Assembly (NCBI RefSeq): GCF_012985205.1
Contig: NZ_JABEKS010000004.1
Location: 186,001 to 250,000, forward strand
DNA length: 64,000 nucleotides
Direction of reading: 5' to 3'
Origin: Planctomonas sp. JC2975
GTDB lineage: Bacteria; Actinomycetota; Actinomycetes; Actinomycetales; Microbacteriaceae
Shown here piece by piece: positions 48,042 through 56,019 of the stretch. The notes under the pieces are model-generated. The model had not been told where the DNA came from. It was given only the letters and a program-made list of their open reading frames with translations, and searched no databases. The position numbers were made by a program, and so were the translations under genes. Numbering within the stretch: the stretch's first letter is position 1; the number at the start of each line of letters is the position of its first letter.

Positions 48042-50078
48042 TCAGGCGCGGAGGTCGAGCCAGCGCACCTGCTCCGGTGTGAGCGTCACGTCGAGGCCGG
48101 CCATGGAGGTGCGGGTCTCCTCGATGCTGCGCGGACCGAACAGCGGGAACGTCGGGAACTCCTGCGCGAGCACGTAAGCGAGCGCGACGGCTGTCGGCGC
48201 CACGCCGAGCTGAGAGGCGAGCTCACGAGCCCGGGCGAGCCGCTCGAAGTTGTCGTCGCTGTAGTAGCAGCGCACGAGCTCTTCGTCCGAGGTGTCCGCA
48301 CGGTCAGCACGCGCGAAGAAGCCGCGCGCCTGCGACGACCAGGGCAGCAGCGTGGTGCCGGTGCGCTCCAGCCATTCGCGGTCCTCGTCATCGGTGACGT
48401 AGCGGCATCCGGCCCACGGCACGTCCAGCGCGTGCGCGAGGCCGAAGTGGTCGCTCAGCACGGAGAAGCGCTGCCGGCCGTTGGCATCCGCATACTCGAG
48501 CGCCTCCTGGAAGCGCGCGATCGACCAGTTGGAGCCGCCGAACGCACGGATGCGTCCCGCCTTCGCCTGCTCGTCGAGCACGTCGACGAACTCCCCGACC
48601 GGGATCTCCTCGTTGTCGCGATGCATCATGTAGATGTCCACGTGGTCGGTCTGCAACCGATCCAGCGTCTCATCGAGCTGGCGCACGATCGACTCGGGGT
48701 CGCAGTGCGGGGTGTGCGCACCCTTGCCGATGATCACGACGTCGTCGCGCAGACCGCGGTTCTGGATCCACTGGCCGAGCAACCGCTCGCAGCGTCCGCC
48801 GCCGTAGATGTAGGCGGTGTCGAAGGCGTTGCCGCCGCGCTCCACGAAGTCGTCGAACATGGCGGATGCGTGGCCGAGCGTCTCCTGATTGTCGACGCCC
48901 ATGACCAGGCGCGACACGTCCTTGTCCAACCCGGGGACGCGGCCGTAGCGCATCGAGGCATCCGAACGGCGCCGCGGCGCATGGCCGCTCGCCGGCGGAA
49001 TGTTCGTGGTTGCGCTCTCGAACGGATACTCGAGTCCCAGCGCAGCGCGCCACCGGTCGAGCGCGGCGGCGTTGCCCAGGCTGTCGGCCCAGCTCATGTT
49101 CGGACTCTGGCCGGCGGCTGCGAACTCGGCGACGGCATCCGCCTGCAACGCGTACTGGTATGCGGGTTCGATGCGAATGCTCTCCACCCCCGAACCGCCA
49201 GGAGCGGCATCCGTCGTGCGCACCTCGATGAAGCTCGGCTCCGTCGTCGAGGGAAGCCACGGCTGGGGCACGACGATCTGGCCCTTCGATCCGCTGACGA
49301 CCACGCGGTTGTCATCCGCGACTCGAACGCCGCTCGTGACGTGCGCTGTGATGCCCGACCCGAAGACCAGGGATGCTGTGGCCCACTCGTCCACGCCCGT
49401 CTCGCCGAGAGTGCCTTTGGCGGTGAGCGAGACCGGGTTGGCGAACGGCGCGCCGGTCGCTGCGCCGGCGACGAGTCGCGCCACTGAGACGGAGTATCCG
49501 CCGACGTCGAGGATGCCGCCTCCCGCGAGCTCCGCGTTCACCAACCGGTGCTCTGCCGGAACGTCCGCGCGGAACGCGAACGACGCTTCGATGTGCTGCA
49601 CCTCACCGATCGCGCCGGATGCCACGAGCTCGGCCAGTCGCACCGTCTGCGGGTGGAAGCGGTACATGAACGCCTCTGCCAGGTAGCGTCCGTTGCGGCG
49701 AGCCGCCTCGACGACGGCCATGGCGCCTGCGTGATCCACCGAGAGGGGCTTCTCGCACACGACGTGCTTGCCGGCGTCCAACGCCTGAATGGCAAGCCGC
49801 ACGTGATCGACGTGCAGCGTCGCGATGTAGATCGCGTCCACGTCCGGGTCGGCGAAGAGCGATTCGTAGCTTTCGTGGATGCGGATCGCCCCCGGGGCGT
49901 TCTCGAACTCCGCGGCGAACGCCTTCGCCCGCTCGGGACTGCGGCTCGCGAGCGCCACGAGCCGACCGGTGCGGCTGTGCGGAAGCTGCTCCGCGAAACG
50001 GTGGGCGATCCCGCCCGGTCCGGCGATGCCCCACCTCACGTGCTGCAGCGGACCCTGCTTGTCGGGTGAGTCGGCCAT
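48042..50078 (-). CDS. Gfo/Idh/MocA dehydrogenase-aldo/keto reductase fusion
   Basis: A 678-residue two-domain enzyme. Residues about 12-350 are a Gfo/Idh/MocA dehydrogenase: WGIAGPGGIA (16-25), CEKPLSVDHAG (108-118) and LDVGGYSVSVARLVAG. Residues about 374-678 are a complete aldo/keto reductase: FDTAYIYGGGRCE with D420 and Y425, VVIIGKGAH with the catalytic lysine, and MMHRDN with the histidine. Both active sites look intact, so it probably carries out two linked redox steps on one sugar. The ATG at 50078 has GGAGGAAC upstream and was preferred to ATG 50129. It is divergent from a LacI-type regulator across a perfect 18-bp operator. Confidence 0.93.
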   Translation of the reverse strand: MADSPDKQGPLQHVRWGIAGPGGIAHRFAEQLPHSRTGRLVALASRSPERAKAFAAEFENAPGAIRIHESYESLFADPDVDAIYIATLHVDHVRLAIQALDAGKHVVCEKPLSVDHAGAMAVVEAARRNGRYLAEAFMYRFHPQTVRLAELVASGAIGEVQHIEASFAFRADVPAEHRLVNAELAGGGILDVGGYSVSVARLVAGAATGAPFANPVSLTAKGTLGETGVDEWATASLVFGSGITAHVTSGVRVADDNRVVVSGSKGQIVVPQPWLPSTTEPSFIEVRTTDAAPGGSGVESIRIEPAYQYALQADAVAEFAAAGQSPNMSWADSLGNAAALDRWRAALGLEYPFESATTNIPPASGHAPRRRSDASMRYGRVPGLDKDVSRLVMGVDNQETLGHASAMFDDFVERGGNAFDTAYIYGGGRCERLLGQWIQNRGLRDDVVIIGKGAHTPHCDPESIVRQLDETLDRLQTDHVDIYMMHRDNEEIPVGEFVDVLDEQAKAGRIRAFGGSNWSIARFQEALEYADANGRQRFSVLSDHFGLAHALDVPWAGCRYVTDDEDREWLERTGTTLLPWSSQARGFFARADRADTSDEELVRCYYSDDNFERLARARELASQLGVAPTAVALAYVLAQEFPTFPLFGPRSIEETRTSMAGLDVTLTPEQVRWLDLRA

Positions 50079-50168
50079 GGCTGTTCCTCCGTCGTCGTCG
50101 ATCGGTTCTTCGGGTGATGGACCGGACATGCTCCGGCGGCAGACGTGCGGCGGTCAGCGTCGAACTTG

Positions 50169-50186
50169 ACCGTGAACGTTCACGGT
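50169..50186. promoter_or_regulatory. LacI-type operator (perfect 18-bp palindrome)
   Basis: ACCGTGAACGTTCACGGT is a perfect palindrome with central CG, the form expected for LacI/GalR-family regulators. It lies between the divergent fusion gene and the LacI-type gene, overlapping a TTGACC hexamer at 50166-50171, so it could repress both directions. Confidence 0.85.
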
Positions 50187-50244
50187 TTGCGAGATTACCA
50201 GTACGATTCCGACCATGGCAACAGGTGGGCGCGACGAAGGAGCG

Positions 50245-51348
50245 ATGGCGCCGGACCGCAAGCCGAACCCCGGACCGCGTCGGACGACGGCAGACCCTGG
50301 GCTGTTTTCAGGACATTCGGCGAGATACCCCGACCGGGTCGATACGTCGCCGAATGTCCTGAAAACGGCCGGGCCGGCGGCCGGGTCGGCAGTCAAGCCC
50401 GCGACGATCAACGATGTCGCGGCCGCGGCCGGGGTCTCGCGCCAGACCGTGACCCGCGCGCTCAACGATCTGCCGGATGTGAGCGCCGTCACCAAGCAGC
50501 GGGTGCAGGATGCCGCGGCCGCCCTGCACTACCGACCCAACCGGGCGGCGCAGCGGCTCGTGCGCGGGCGAGACGTGACCGTCGGGTTCGTCGTCGGCGA
50601 CCTCCGCAATCCGTACTATCCGGAACTCGCCGCCGAGCTCACGCGCCAGGCCGCCGAGCGCGACTGGGGCGTCGTCGTCTCGGACATCGGCGGGCAAGGC
50701 GGCGCCGAACGCGTCGACTCCGTCGTCTCCAGGGTGGACGCGGTCATCGGTCACCTCGTTCCCGCTCATCGTGGGCTCGTCGCACCGCGCATCCCCAGCG
50801 TCTTCCTCACGGATGATCCGGTCGACGGTGTCGCCAACGTGCAGTTCGACTACGAGGGCGCCGTGCGCGACGCCGTCGAGCACCTCATGGCGGGTGGGCG
50901 ACGACGGATCACGATGATCGACGGCGGAACGAGAGGGTCACTGCGTGCCCGTCTGCTGCAGGAGGCACTCGAGCAGCGCGGACTGCCGCCTGCCGCCGTG
51001 ATCCACGCGCCGGACACCCACATGGGCGGAGTGGCCGCCATCACGCGACTGCTGGAGGCCGCACCCCAGACGGACGCCGTGCTCTGTTTCAACGACGTGA
51101 TCGCGGTAGGGGCGCTGAAGGGGTTCGCGAGGGCGCGCATCCGTGTTCCCGACGACATCGCCGTGATCGGGATCGACGGCCTCGACATCGGAACACTGGT
51201 CACGCCGGAACTCACCACGCTGGCGATCGACATGGGGACGGTGGCACGACACGCGCTCGACCTCGCGGACGCGCTGTTCAGCGGGAAGTCGGGCAGTGAC
51301 CTGCGGCGCACGGTGCCGCACACGCTCGTGGTGCGCGAATCCGCATAG
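50245..51348 (+). CDS. LacI-family regulator carrying an in-frame palindromic insert
   Basis: A 367-residue LacI/GalR regulator. The HTH is TINDVAAAAGVSRQTVTRAL (about 54-73), the hinge includes HYRPNRAAQRLVRG, and the sugar-binding core contains VGFVVGDLRNPYYPELAAEL, DAVLCFNDVIAVGAL and DIAVIGIDGLDIG. LacI proteins normally start within a few residues of the HTH. Here about 53 residues precede it, and no ATG, GTG or TTG in frame occurs after the ATG at 50245. That ATG has GAAGGAG upstream; another at 50215 has none. Codons 20-41 of this extension are the palindromic element at 50304-50366. It should regulate itself and the divergent fusion gene. Confidence 0.9.
   Translation: MAPDRKPNPGPRRTTADPGLFSGHSARYPDRVDTSPNVLKTAGPAAGSAVKPATINDVAAAAGVSRQTVTRALNDLPDVSAVTKQRVQDAAAALHYRPNRAAQRLVRGRDVTVGFVVGDLRNPYYPELAAELTRQAAERDWGVVVSDIGGQGGAERVDSVVSRVDAVIGHLVPAHRGLVAPRIPSVFLTDDPVDGVANVQFDYEGAVRDAVEHLMAGGRRRITMIDGGTRGSLRARLLQEALEQRGLPPAAVIHAPDTHMGGVAAITRLLEAAPQTDAVLCFNDVIAVGALKGFARARIRVPDDIAVIGIDGLDIGTLVTPELTTLAIDMGTVARHALDLADALFSGKSGSDLRRTVPHTLVVRESA
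50304..50366. repeat. 63-bp palindromic element, copy 2, within coding sequence
   Basis: Perfect 20-bp inverted repeat (50304-50323 and 50347-50366) with a 23-base centre. The outer 13 bp (GTTTTCAGGACAT) are identical to the element at 29161-29225, but the inner sequence differs. It is read in frame as about 22 residues (LFSGHSARYPDRVDTSPNVL and on) between the start and the HTH of the LacI-type protein. Confidence 0.85.
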
Positions 51349-51446
51349 ACGGGCCACGCGGCGGCGCGGCCACCGCCGGTTGGGCCGCGGAAACCACTGC
51401 CCGTGAGGGCCGGCTTCGACGAGCTCAACCAGCGGTGGCCAGGGCG

Positions 51447-52463
51447 CTACTGCACCGACCATCCGCCGTCGGACGGCAGCACGACGCCGTTGATGTTCAC
51501 GCCGTCGTCGCTCAGCAGGAACGTGATCGACGCGGCGAGGTTCTCCGCGGTCGCGACCGTGGGGATCATCGCCTGGAACGGCTGCAGCCGAGCCGAGCCG
51601 GCCTGCGAGACGTTGGGCGGGAACGGGATGCCCGTCGCCACACCGCCCGGCGCCACCGCGTTGACCCGGATGCCTTGCGGTCCGTACATGAAGGCGGCGC
51701 TGCGAGTGAGTCCCACGACGGCGTGCTTCGACGTCGTGTAGGCGTTTCCGGATGCGTTGCCGCGCAGGCCCGCCTCCGACGCGATGTTGACGATGGATCC
51801 CTTGCCCGCCGCGATCATCGCCGGAAGCACCGCCCTGGTCAGCTTGAACGCTCCCGTGAGGTTGATGCCGATGACGCGATCCCAGGTGGCATCCGACGTC
51901 TCGTGCAGCGGCGAGAAGTCGTCGTTCACGCCCGCGACGTTGGCGAGGGCGTCGATCCGCTCTCCGGCTGCCGCGACGATGGCCTCCACGTCGTCCTGCT
52001 TGGTGATGTCGCCGACGACCGTCACGATCTGTGCATCCGGAAGGGACGCGGCGAACTCCGCCAGACCGTCGGCCGACACGTCGACGGCGACCACGCGACC
52101 GCCCTCACGGGCGACGCGGGATGCCGTGGCCCTGCCGATCCCGGATGCCGCGCCGGTGATGACGACGGTCTTGCCGGCGAAACGACCAGGGGTGACGACC
52201 TCGGTCCATCCGCTCGACTCCGTCTCCTCCGGCATGACACCGCCGTTGGCCTTCAGCACCAGGTCGTCGACGACCGACTGCGGCATCTGCCCCTGGCTCA
52301 GCGCGACGAGCTGCTGGAGCGGCAGCCCCTTGATCGGTGCGAGCGTCGACTCGTCCGCTCCGCTGGCGGCCAGCAGGCCACGGACGAGCTGTCCGCCCTC
52401 CGGATCGTCCAGCCACTCGCCGATCGTGCTGTTCGCCGTCAACGGCTTGCGTCCCTCTGCCAT
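51447..52463 (-). CDS. Short-chain dehydrogenase/reductase with N-terminal extension
   Basis: A 338-residue classical SDR. The cofactor motif is VVITGAASGIGRATA at about 98-112, and the acidic residue in VVAVDVSADG indicates NAD preference. NVAG follows, the catalytic serine is in VNIASEAGL, and YTTSK supplies Y and K. The first about 90 residues form a helical extension (STIGEWLDDPEGGQLVRGLL) seen in some actinobacterial SDRs with a regulatory or assembly role; its function is unknown. The ATG has AAAGGAGAAT upstream. The gene lies just downstream of an MMPL gene in the same orientation, with a 101-base gap. The substrate is unknown. Confidence 0.92.
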   Translation of the reverse strand: MAEGRKPLTANSTIGEWLDDPEGGQLVRGLLAASGADESTLAPIKGLPLQQLVALSQGQMPQSVVDDLVLKANGGVMPEETESSGWTEVVTPGRFAGKTVVITGAASGIGRATASRVAREGGRVVAVDVSADGLAEFAASLPDAQIVTVVGDITKQDDVEAIVAAAGERIDALANVAGVNDDFSPLHETSDATWDRVIGINLTGAFKLTRAVLPAMIAAGKGSIVNIASEAGLRGNASGNAYTTSKHAVVGLTRSAAFMYGPQGIRVNAVAPGGVATGIPFPPNVSQAGSARLQPFQAMIPTVATAENLAASITFLLSDDGVNINGVVLPSDGGWSVQ

Positions 52464-52564
52464 GTCATTCTCCTTTGTGTGATGGCCGATTCGTGGTCTG
52501 AGTAGCGCAGGTCGAGCCTGCGACCGATGGTCGAGCGTGCGATGCGCCTGCTCGGTCGGCGCTG

Positions 52565-55132
52565 TCAGCCCGCGGTGTGCACCGGCGTGCGAGCGGGGTC
52601 CGACTCGACGGCATCCGCGTTGGCGTCGGCTCCCCCGGTCACCCCGTGCAGCGGATGGCTGCGTTCCAGGGATGCGCCCTCGACGTCGACGTCCGGAAGG
52701 ATGCGGTTCAGCCACTTCGGGATCCACCACGCCGCCTTGCCGAACAGGTGCATGAGGCCCGGCACGAGCACGAGCCGCACGACGAACGCGTCGAAGAGCA
52801 CACCGAACGCGAGGCCGAATCCGAGGGGGCGCACCATGTTCAGCTCGGAGAAGACGAATCCACCGAACACCGAGATCATGATGATCGCCGCCGCAGTGAC
52901 GACAGCTCGGCCGCCGCGGAGCCCGGAGACCACCGCTTGTCTGGCCGGCAGTCCGTGCACGTACGCCTCGCGCATGCCGGAGACCAGGAACAGCTGGTAG
53001 TCCATGGCCAGGCCGAACAGCACGCCCATCACGATGATCGGAGCGAAGCTCAGCACGGGCCCGGGATCGTGCACCCCGAAGACTCCGCTCAGCCAGCCCC
53101 ACTGGTAGACGGCCGTCATGCCGCCGAACGCGGCGAACAGCGACAGCACGTAGCCGCCGGTGGCGATGAGCGGCACGAGCAGCGAGCGGAACACGATGAT
53201 CATGATGATCAGCGACAGACCGACGACCACCGCGAGGTAGAGCGGGAGCACCGAGGCGAGCTTGTCGGAGACGTCGATGTTCGCGCTGGCCTGACCGGCG
53301 ACGCCGACTGCGACATCCGATCCGAACACGGTCCCCTCGCGCAGGCTGTGCACGAGCTTCTCCGTCGACTCGCTGCTCGGGCCGTCCTGCGGCACCACCT
53401 CGAACGCGATGAAATCGCGGGCGTCGGACGCGCCGATCGGTGCCACGGCGACCACGTCGTGGACGGCCATCAGCTTGTCGGCGAGCGCTGCCTCGGTCGG
53501 CACCAGGTTCGCCTCGGTGACACCCTTCGGCAGCGTGGCCGTAACGATGAGCGGACCGTTCTGTCCCGCGCCGAACTTGTCGGCAACGGCCTCGTACGCC
53601 TTGTACTGCGTCGAGCTCGTGGGCTCCGAGGAGCCGTCGGGAAGGCCGAGTCGCATCGACAGCGCCGGGATCGCGACGATCAGCAGCCCGATCACGGAGG
53701 CGATGACGGAGACCACGACTCGTCCGGTGCGCATCGGACGCACGTCGGGGGTGCGGTGCTTCTCGTGTCCGATCTGCGCGCGAGCCTTCTTGCTGAGCAC
53801 GCGGTGCTTGAGCATGCCGAGCAGCGCCGGCGTCAGGGTGACGGCCACGAGCACCGCGACCAGCACGCACGCAGCGCCGACGGTGCCCATCACACCGAGG
53901 AATCCGATGCCGCTCACGTTCAGGGCGAGGAGCGCGACGAGCACCGTCGCCCCTGCGAACACGACGGCGTTGCCGGCCGTGCCGTTGGCGAGTCCGATCG
54001 ACTCCTTCAACTCCATGCCTGCCAGCAGCTGTCTGCGATGTCGGTTGACGATGAAGAGCGAGTAGTCGATGCCGACGGCGAGCCCGAGCATCAGTCCGAG
54101 CACCGGGGTGACCGACGACATGTCCACGACGCCGGAGAACGCCATCGAACCGGCCACGCCGACACCGACACCGATGAGTGACGAGATCAGTGGCATCAGG
54201 GCAGGCATCAGGGCTCGCATCATCACGATGAGCACGATGAGCGCGATCACCACACCGGTGATCTCGCCCGGGCCGATGAGGCCGGAGATCGAGGTGGCGA
54301 TCTCAGACGAGTAGTTCACCTCGACACCGGAGATGTGCGCGGCGTCCAGCTCGTCCGCCACAGCGGTCTTCACCGACTGCGGCAGGTTGAACATGTCGTC
54401 CTCGAACTGCACCAAGCCGATCGCGGTCGTGCCGTCGGTGGAGACGGTCTTGATGTCGGCGGCGGCAGCCATGAGCTGCGTGCCGGCATCCAGCTGCTTC
54501 TGCGATGCCTCGAGCTTCTTCTGCGACTCGTCCAACTGACTCTGCGATGCGTCGAGCTGCGCCTTCGAGGCGTCGAGCTGTTGCTGCTGCGCCTGGAACT
54601 GAGCGGATGCCTGGTCATACGTTCCGGCCGCCTTGGCCTGTGCGATGGCGGCGTCGAGCTGCTGCTGTCCGGTGTCGACCTGCTGGCGACCCGCGGTCAC
54701 CTGGGCCTGGGCCTGCGCGAGCTGATCCTTGCCTGCATCGATCTGCGCTTGACCGTCGCTCAGCTTCTTCGCCTGCTGGTCCCGCTGGGCGGCGGTCGTG
54801 AACGGATCGACGATGCTGTCGACACCGTCGACCTTGGCGACCGAGTCGAGCAGATCGCTGATCTCCGACTTCTGGGAGTCGTCCAGCTTCGAGCCGTTCG
54901 TCGTCTGGAAGACGACGGTGCCCGTCGCACCACCGGTCTGGTTCAGCTCCGACTTCAGCTGAGCCGTGACCTTCGACGTCTCCGTTCCAGGGATGTCGAA
55001 GCTGGTGGCGAGCGTGCCGCCGAAGGCGAGGAACGCGCCAGCGGCGATGCCGAGGGCGACGAGCCATCCCACGAGGACGGTCCACGGTCGACGCGCCGAG
55101 AACAGTCCGAGGCGGTTGAGCAGATTTGCCAC
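52565..55132 (-). CDS. MMPL-family RND transporter with long coiled-coil domain
   Basis: An 855-residue MMPL/RND membrane protein with twelve predicted helices in two groups (about 12-36, 285-455 and 480-800). Such proteins export lipids, siderophores or toxic compounds, driven by the proton gradient. The first external domain contains a striking glutamine-rich coiled coil (about 125-230: LDASKAQLDASQSQLDESQK and related heptads). The RND core has DMSSVTPVLGLMLGLAVGID and, in the second half, PIIVMGVLFGLAMDYQLFLV, with the aspartates expected for proton relay. The GTG start has AAAGGGCTC. The divergent TetR gene at 55283 is the likely regulator. Confidence 0.93.
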   Translation of the reverse strand: MANLLNRLGLFSARRPWTVLVGWLVALGIAAGAFLAFGGTLATSFDIPGTETSKVTAQLKSELNQTGGATGTVVFQTTNGSKLDDSQKSEISDLLDSVAKVDGVDSIVDPFTTAAQRDQQAKKLSDGQAQIDAGKDQLAQAQAQVTAGRQQVDTGQQQLDAAIAQAKAAGTYDQASAQFQAQQQQLDASKAQLDASQSQLDESQKKLEASQKQLDAGTQLMAAAADIKTVSTDGTTAIGLVQFEDDMFNLPQSVKTAVADELDAAHISGVEVNYSSEIATSISGLIGPGEITGVVIALIVLIVMMRALMPALMPLISSLIGVGVGVAGSMAFSGVVDMSSVTPVLGLMLGLAVGIDYSLFIVNRHRRQLLAGMELKESIGLANGTAGNAVVFAGATVLVALLALNVSGIGFLGVMGTVGAACVLVAVLVAVTLTPALLGMLKHRVLSKKARAQIGHEKHRTPDVRPMRTGRVVVSVIASVIGLLIVAIPALSMRLGLPDGSSEPTSSTQYKAYEAVADKFGAGQNGPLIVTATLPKGVTEANLVPTEAALADKLMAVHDVVAVAPIGASDARDFIAFEVVPQDGPSSESTEKLVHSLREGTVFGSDVAVGVAGQASANIDVSDKLASVLPLYLAVVVGLSLIIMIIVFRSLLVPLIATGGYVLSLFAAFGGMTAVYQWGWLSGVFGVHDPGPVLSFAPIIVMGVLFGLAMDYQLFLVSGMREAYVHGLPARQAVVSGLRGGRAVVTAAAIIMISVFGGFVFSELNMVRPLGFGLAFGVLFDAFVVRLVLVPGLMHLFGKAAWWIPKWLNRILPDVDVEGASLERSHPLHGVTGGADANADAVESDPARTPVHTAG

Positions 55133-55212
55133 GGGCGAGCCCTTTCGATTCAGAGGGTTTGTGGGTGCGCGCGACGGTGCGACGGTGAACGGTGGCGACG
55201 GCGTCCACGATA

Positions 55213-55246
55213 TCCGACACCTGTTGGTTATCCGTCAAATGTCGGA
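55213..55246. promoter_or_regulatory. Candidate TetR operator
   Basis: TCCGACA and TGTCGGA are perfect inverted arms separated by 20 bases in the 150-base divergent region between the MMPL and TetR genes. The spacing is wide for TetR, so each arm may be a separate half-site. Confidence 0.4.
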
Positions 55247-55282
55247 GAACTCCCAGCGAACCCCTCAGTTGCCGTCCCCCTC

Positions 55283-55957
55283 ATGGCAGAATCGCGAAGC
55301 ATGGATGCCCGCATCGCCCGTACGCGCACGCACCTGCAGGACGCCCTGCTGGAGCTCGCCCGTGAACGCAGCCTGGACGAGATCACGGTTGCGGACATCG
55401 TCGACCGCGCGGGCGTGAACCGCAGCACCTTCTATCAGCACTACTCCGACAAGGACGTGCTCCTCGCCGATGCCCTTGACACCGCCGTCGAGCAGGCGGG
55501 CGAGCGTCTCGTGCAGCTGACCGTCCCGGTGTCAGGACCGCCGGATGACCTCCTCGCCTACCTGAAGCACATCGAGCAGAACGCGAACCTCTACTCGCGC
55601 GTGCTCGGCGACCGCGGATCGGCGATCGTCACGGCCCGCGTGCGCGACCGTGTCGAGCGGGTCGCACTGGAGGGCATCAGCCGATCGACCGTTCCGGCCT
55701 ACGACGGCGTGCCACTGGAGATCGTGGCCGCCGGCATCACCGGATCCGCAATGGGCGTGGTGCGGGCCTGGCTGGAACGGGATCCGCGGCCTCCGGTCGA
55801 GACCGCCGCCACGTGGCTGTGGCAGGTGCTGCTCGGACCGGGCACCGCATGGACGTTCGGCGATGCCGACCAGAGCTCCGCCCGCCCTGCTTCGACTGAC
55901 CCTGCTTCGGACGGCGCGGCCTCGACCGATCCGGCCCCGACCGAGGTCGCACGCTAG
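55283..55957 (+). CDS. TetR-family transcriptional regulator
   Basis: A 224-residue TetR protein. The helix-turn-helix is at about 21-60 (LARERSLDEITVADIVDRAG, VNRSTFYQHYSDKDVLLADA). The rest resembles the TetR_C domain of AcrR-type regulators. A proline/serine/threonine/alanine-rich tail ends the protein. ATG 55283 and 55301 are both possible, neither with a clear ribosome-binding site, so the message may be leaderless. It is divergent from the MMPL exporter at 52565-55132 and is its probable repressor. Confidence 0.9.
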   Translation: MAESRSMDARIARTRTHLQDALLELARERSLDEITVADIVDRAGVNRSTFYQHYSDKDVLLADALDTAVEQAGERLVQLTVPVSGPPDDLLAYLKHIEQNANLYSRVLGDRGSAIVTARVRDRVERVALEGISRSTVPAYDGVPLEIVAAGITGSAMGVVRAWLERDPRPPVETAATWLWQVLLGPGTAWTFGDADQSSARPASTDPASDGAASTDPAPTEVAR

Positions 55958-56019
55958 GAACACCAGCCTGAGCGCCGACGCCGGGGGTGCTGGGGGTAGG
56001 GAGTCCTGGGGCGAGAGCG

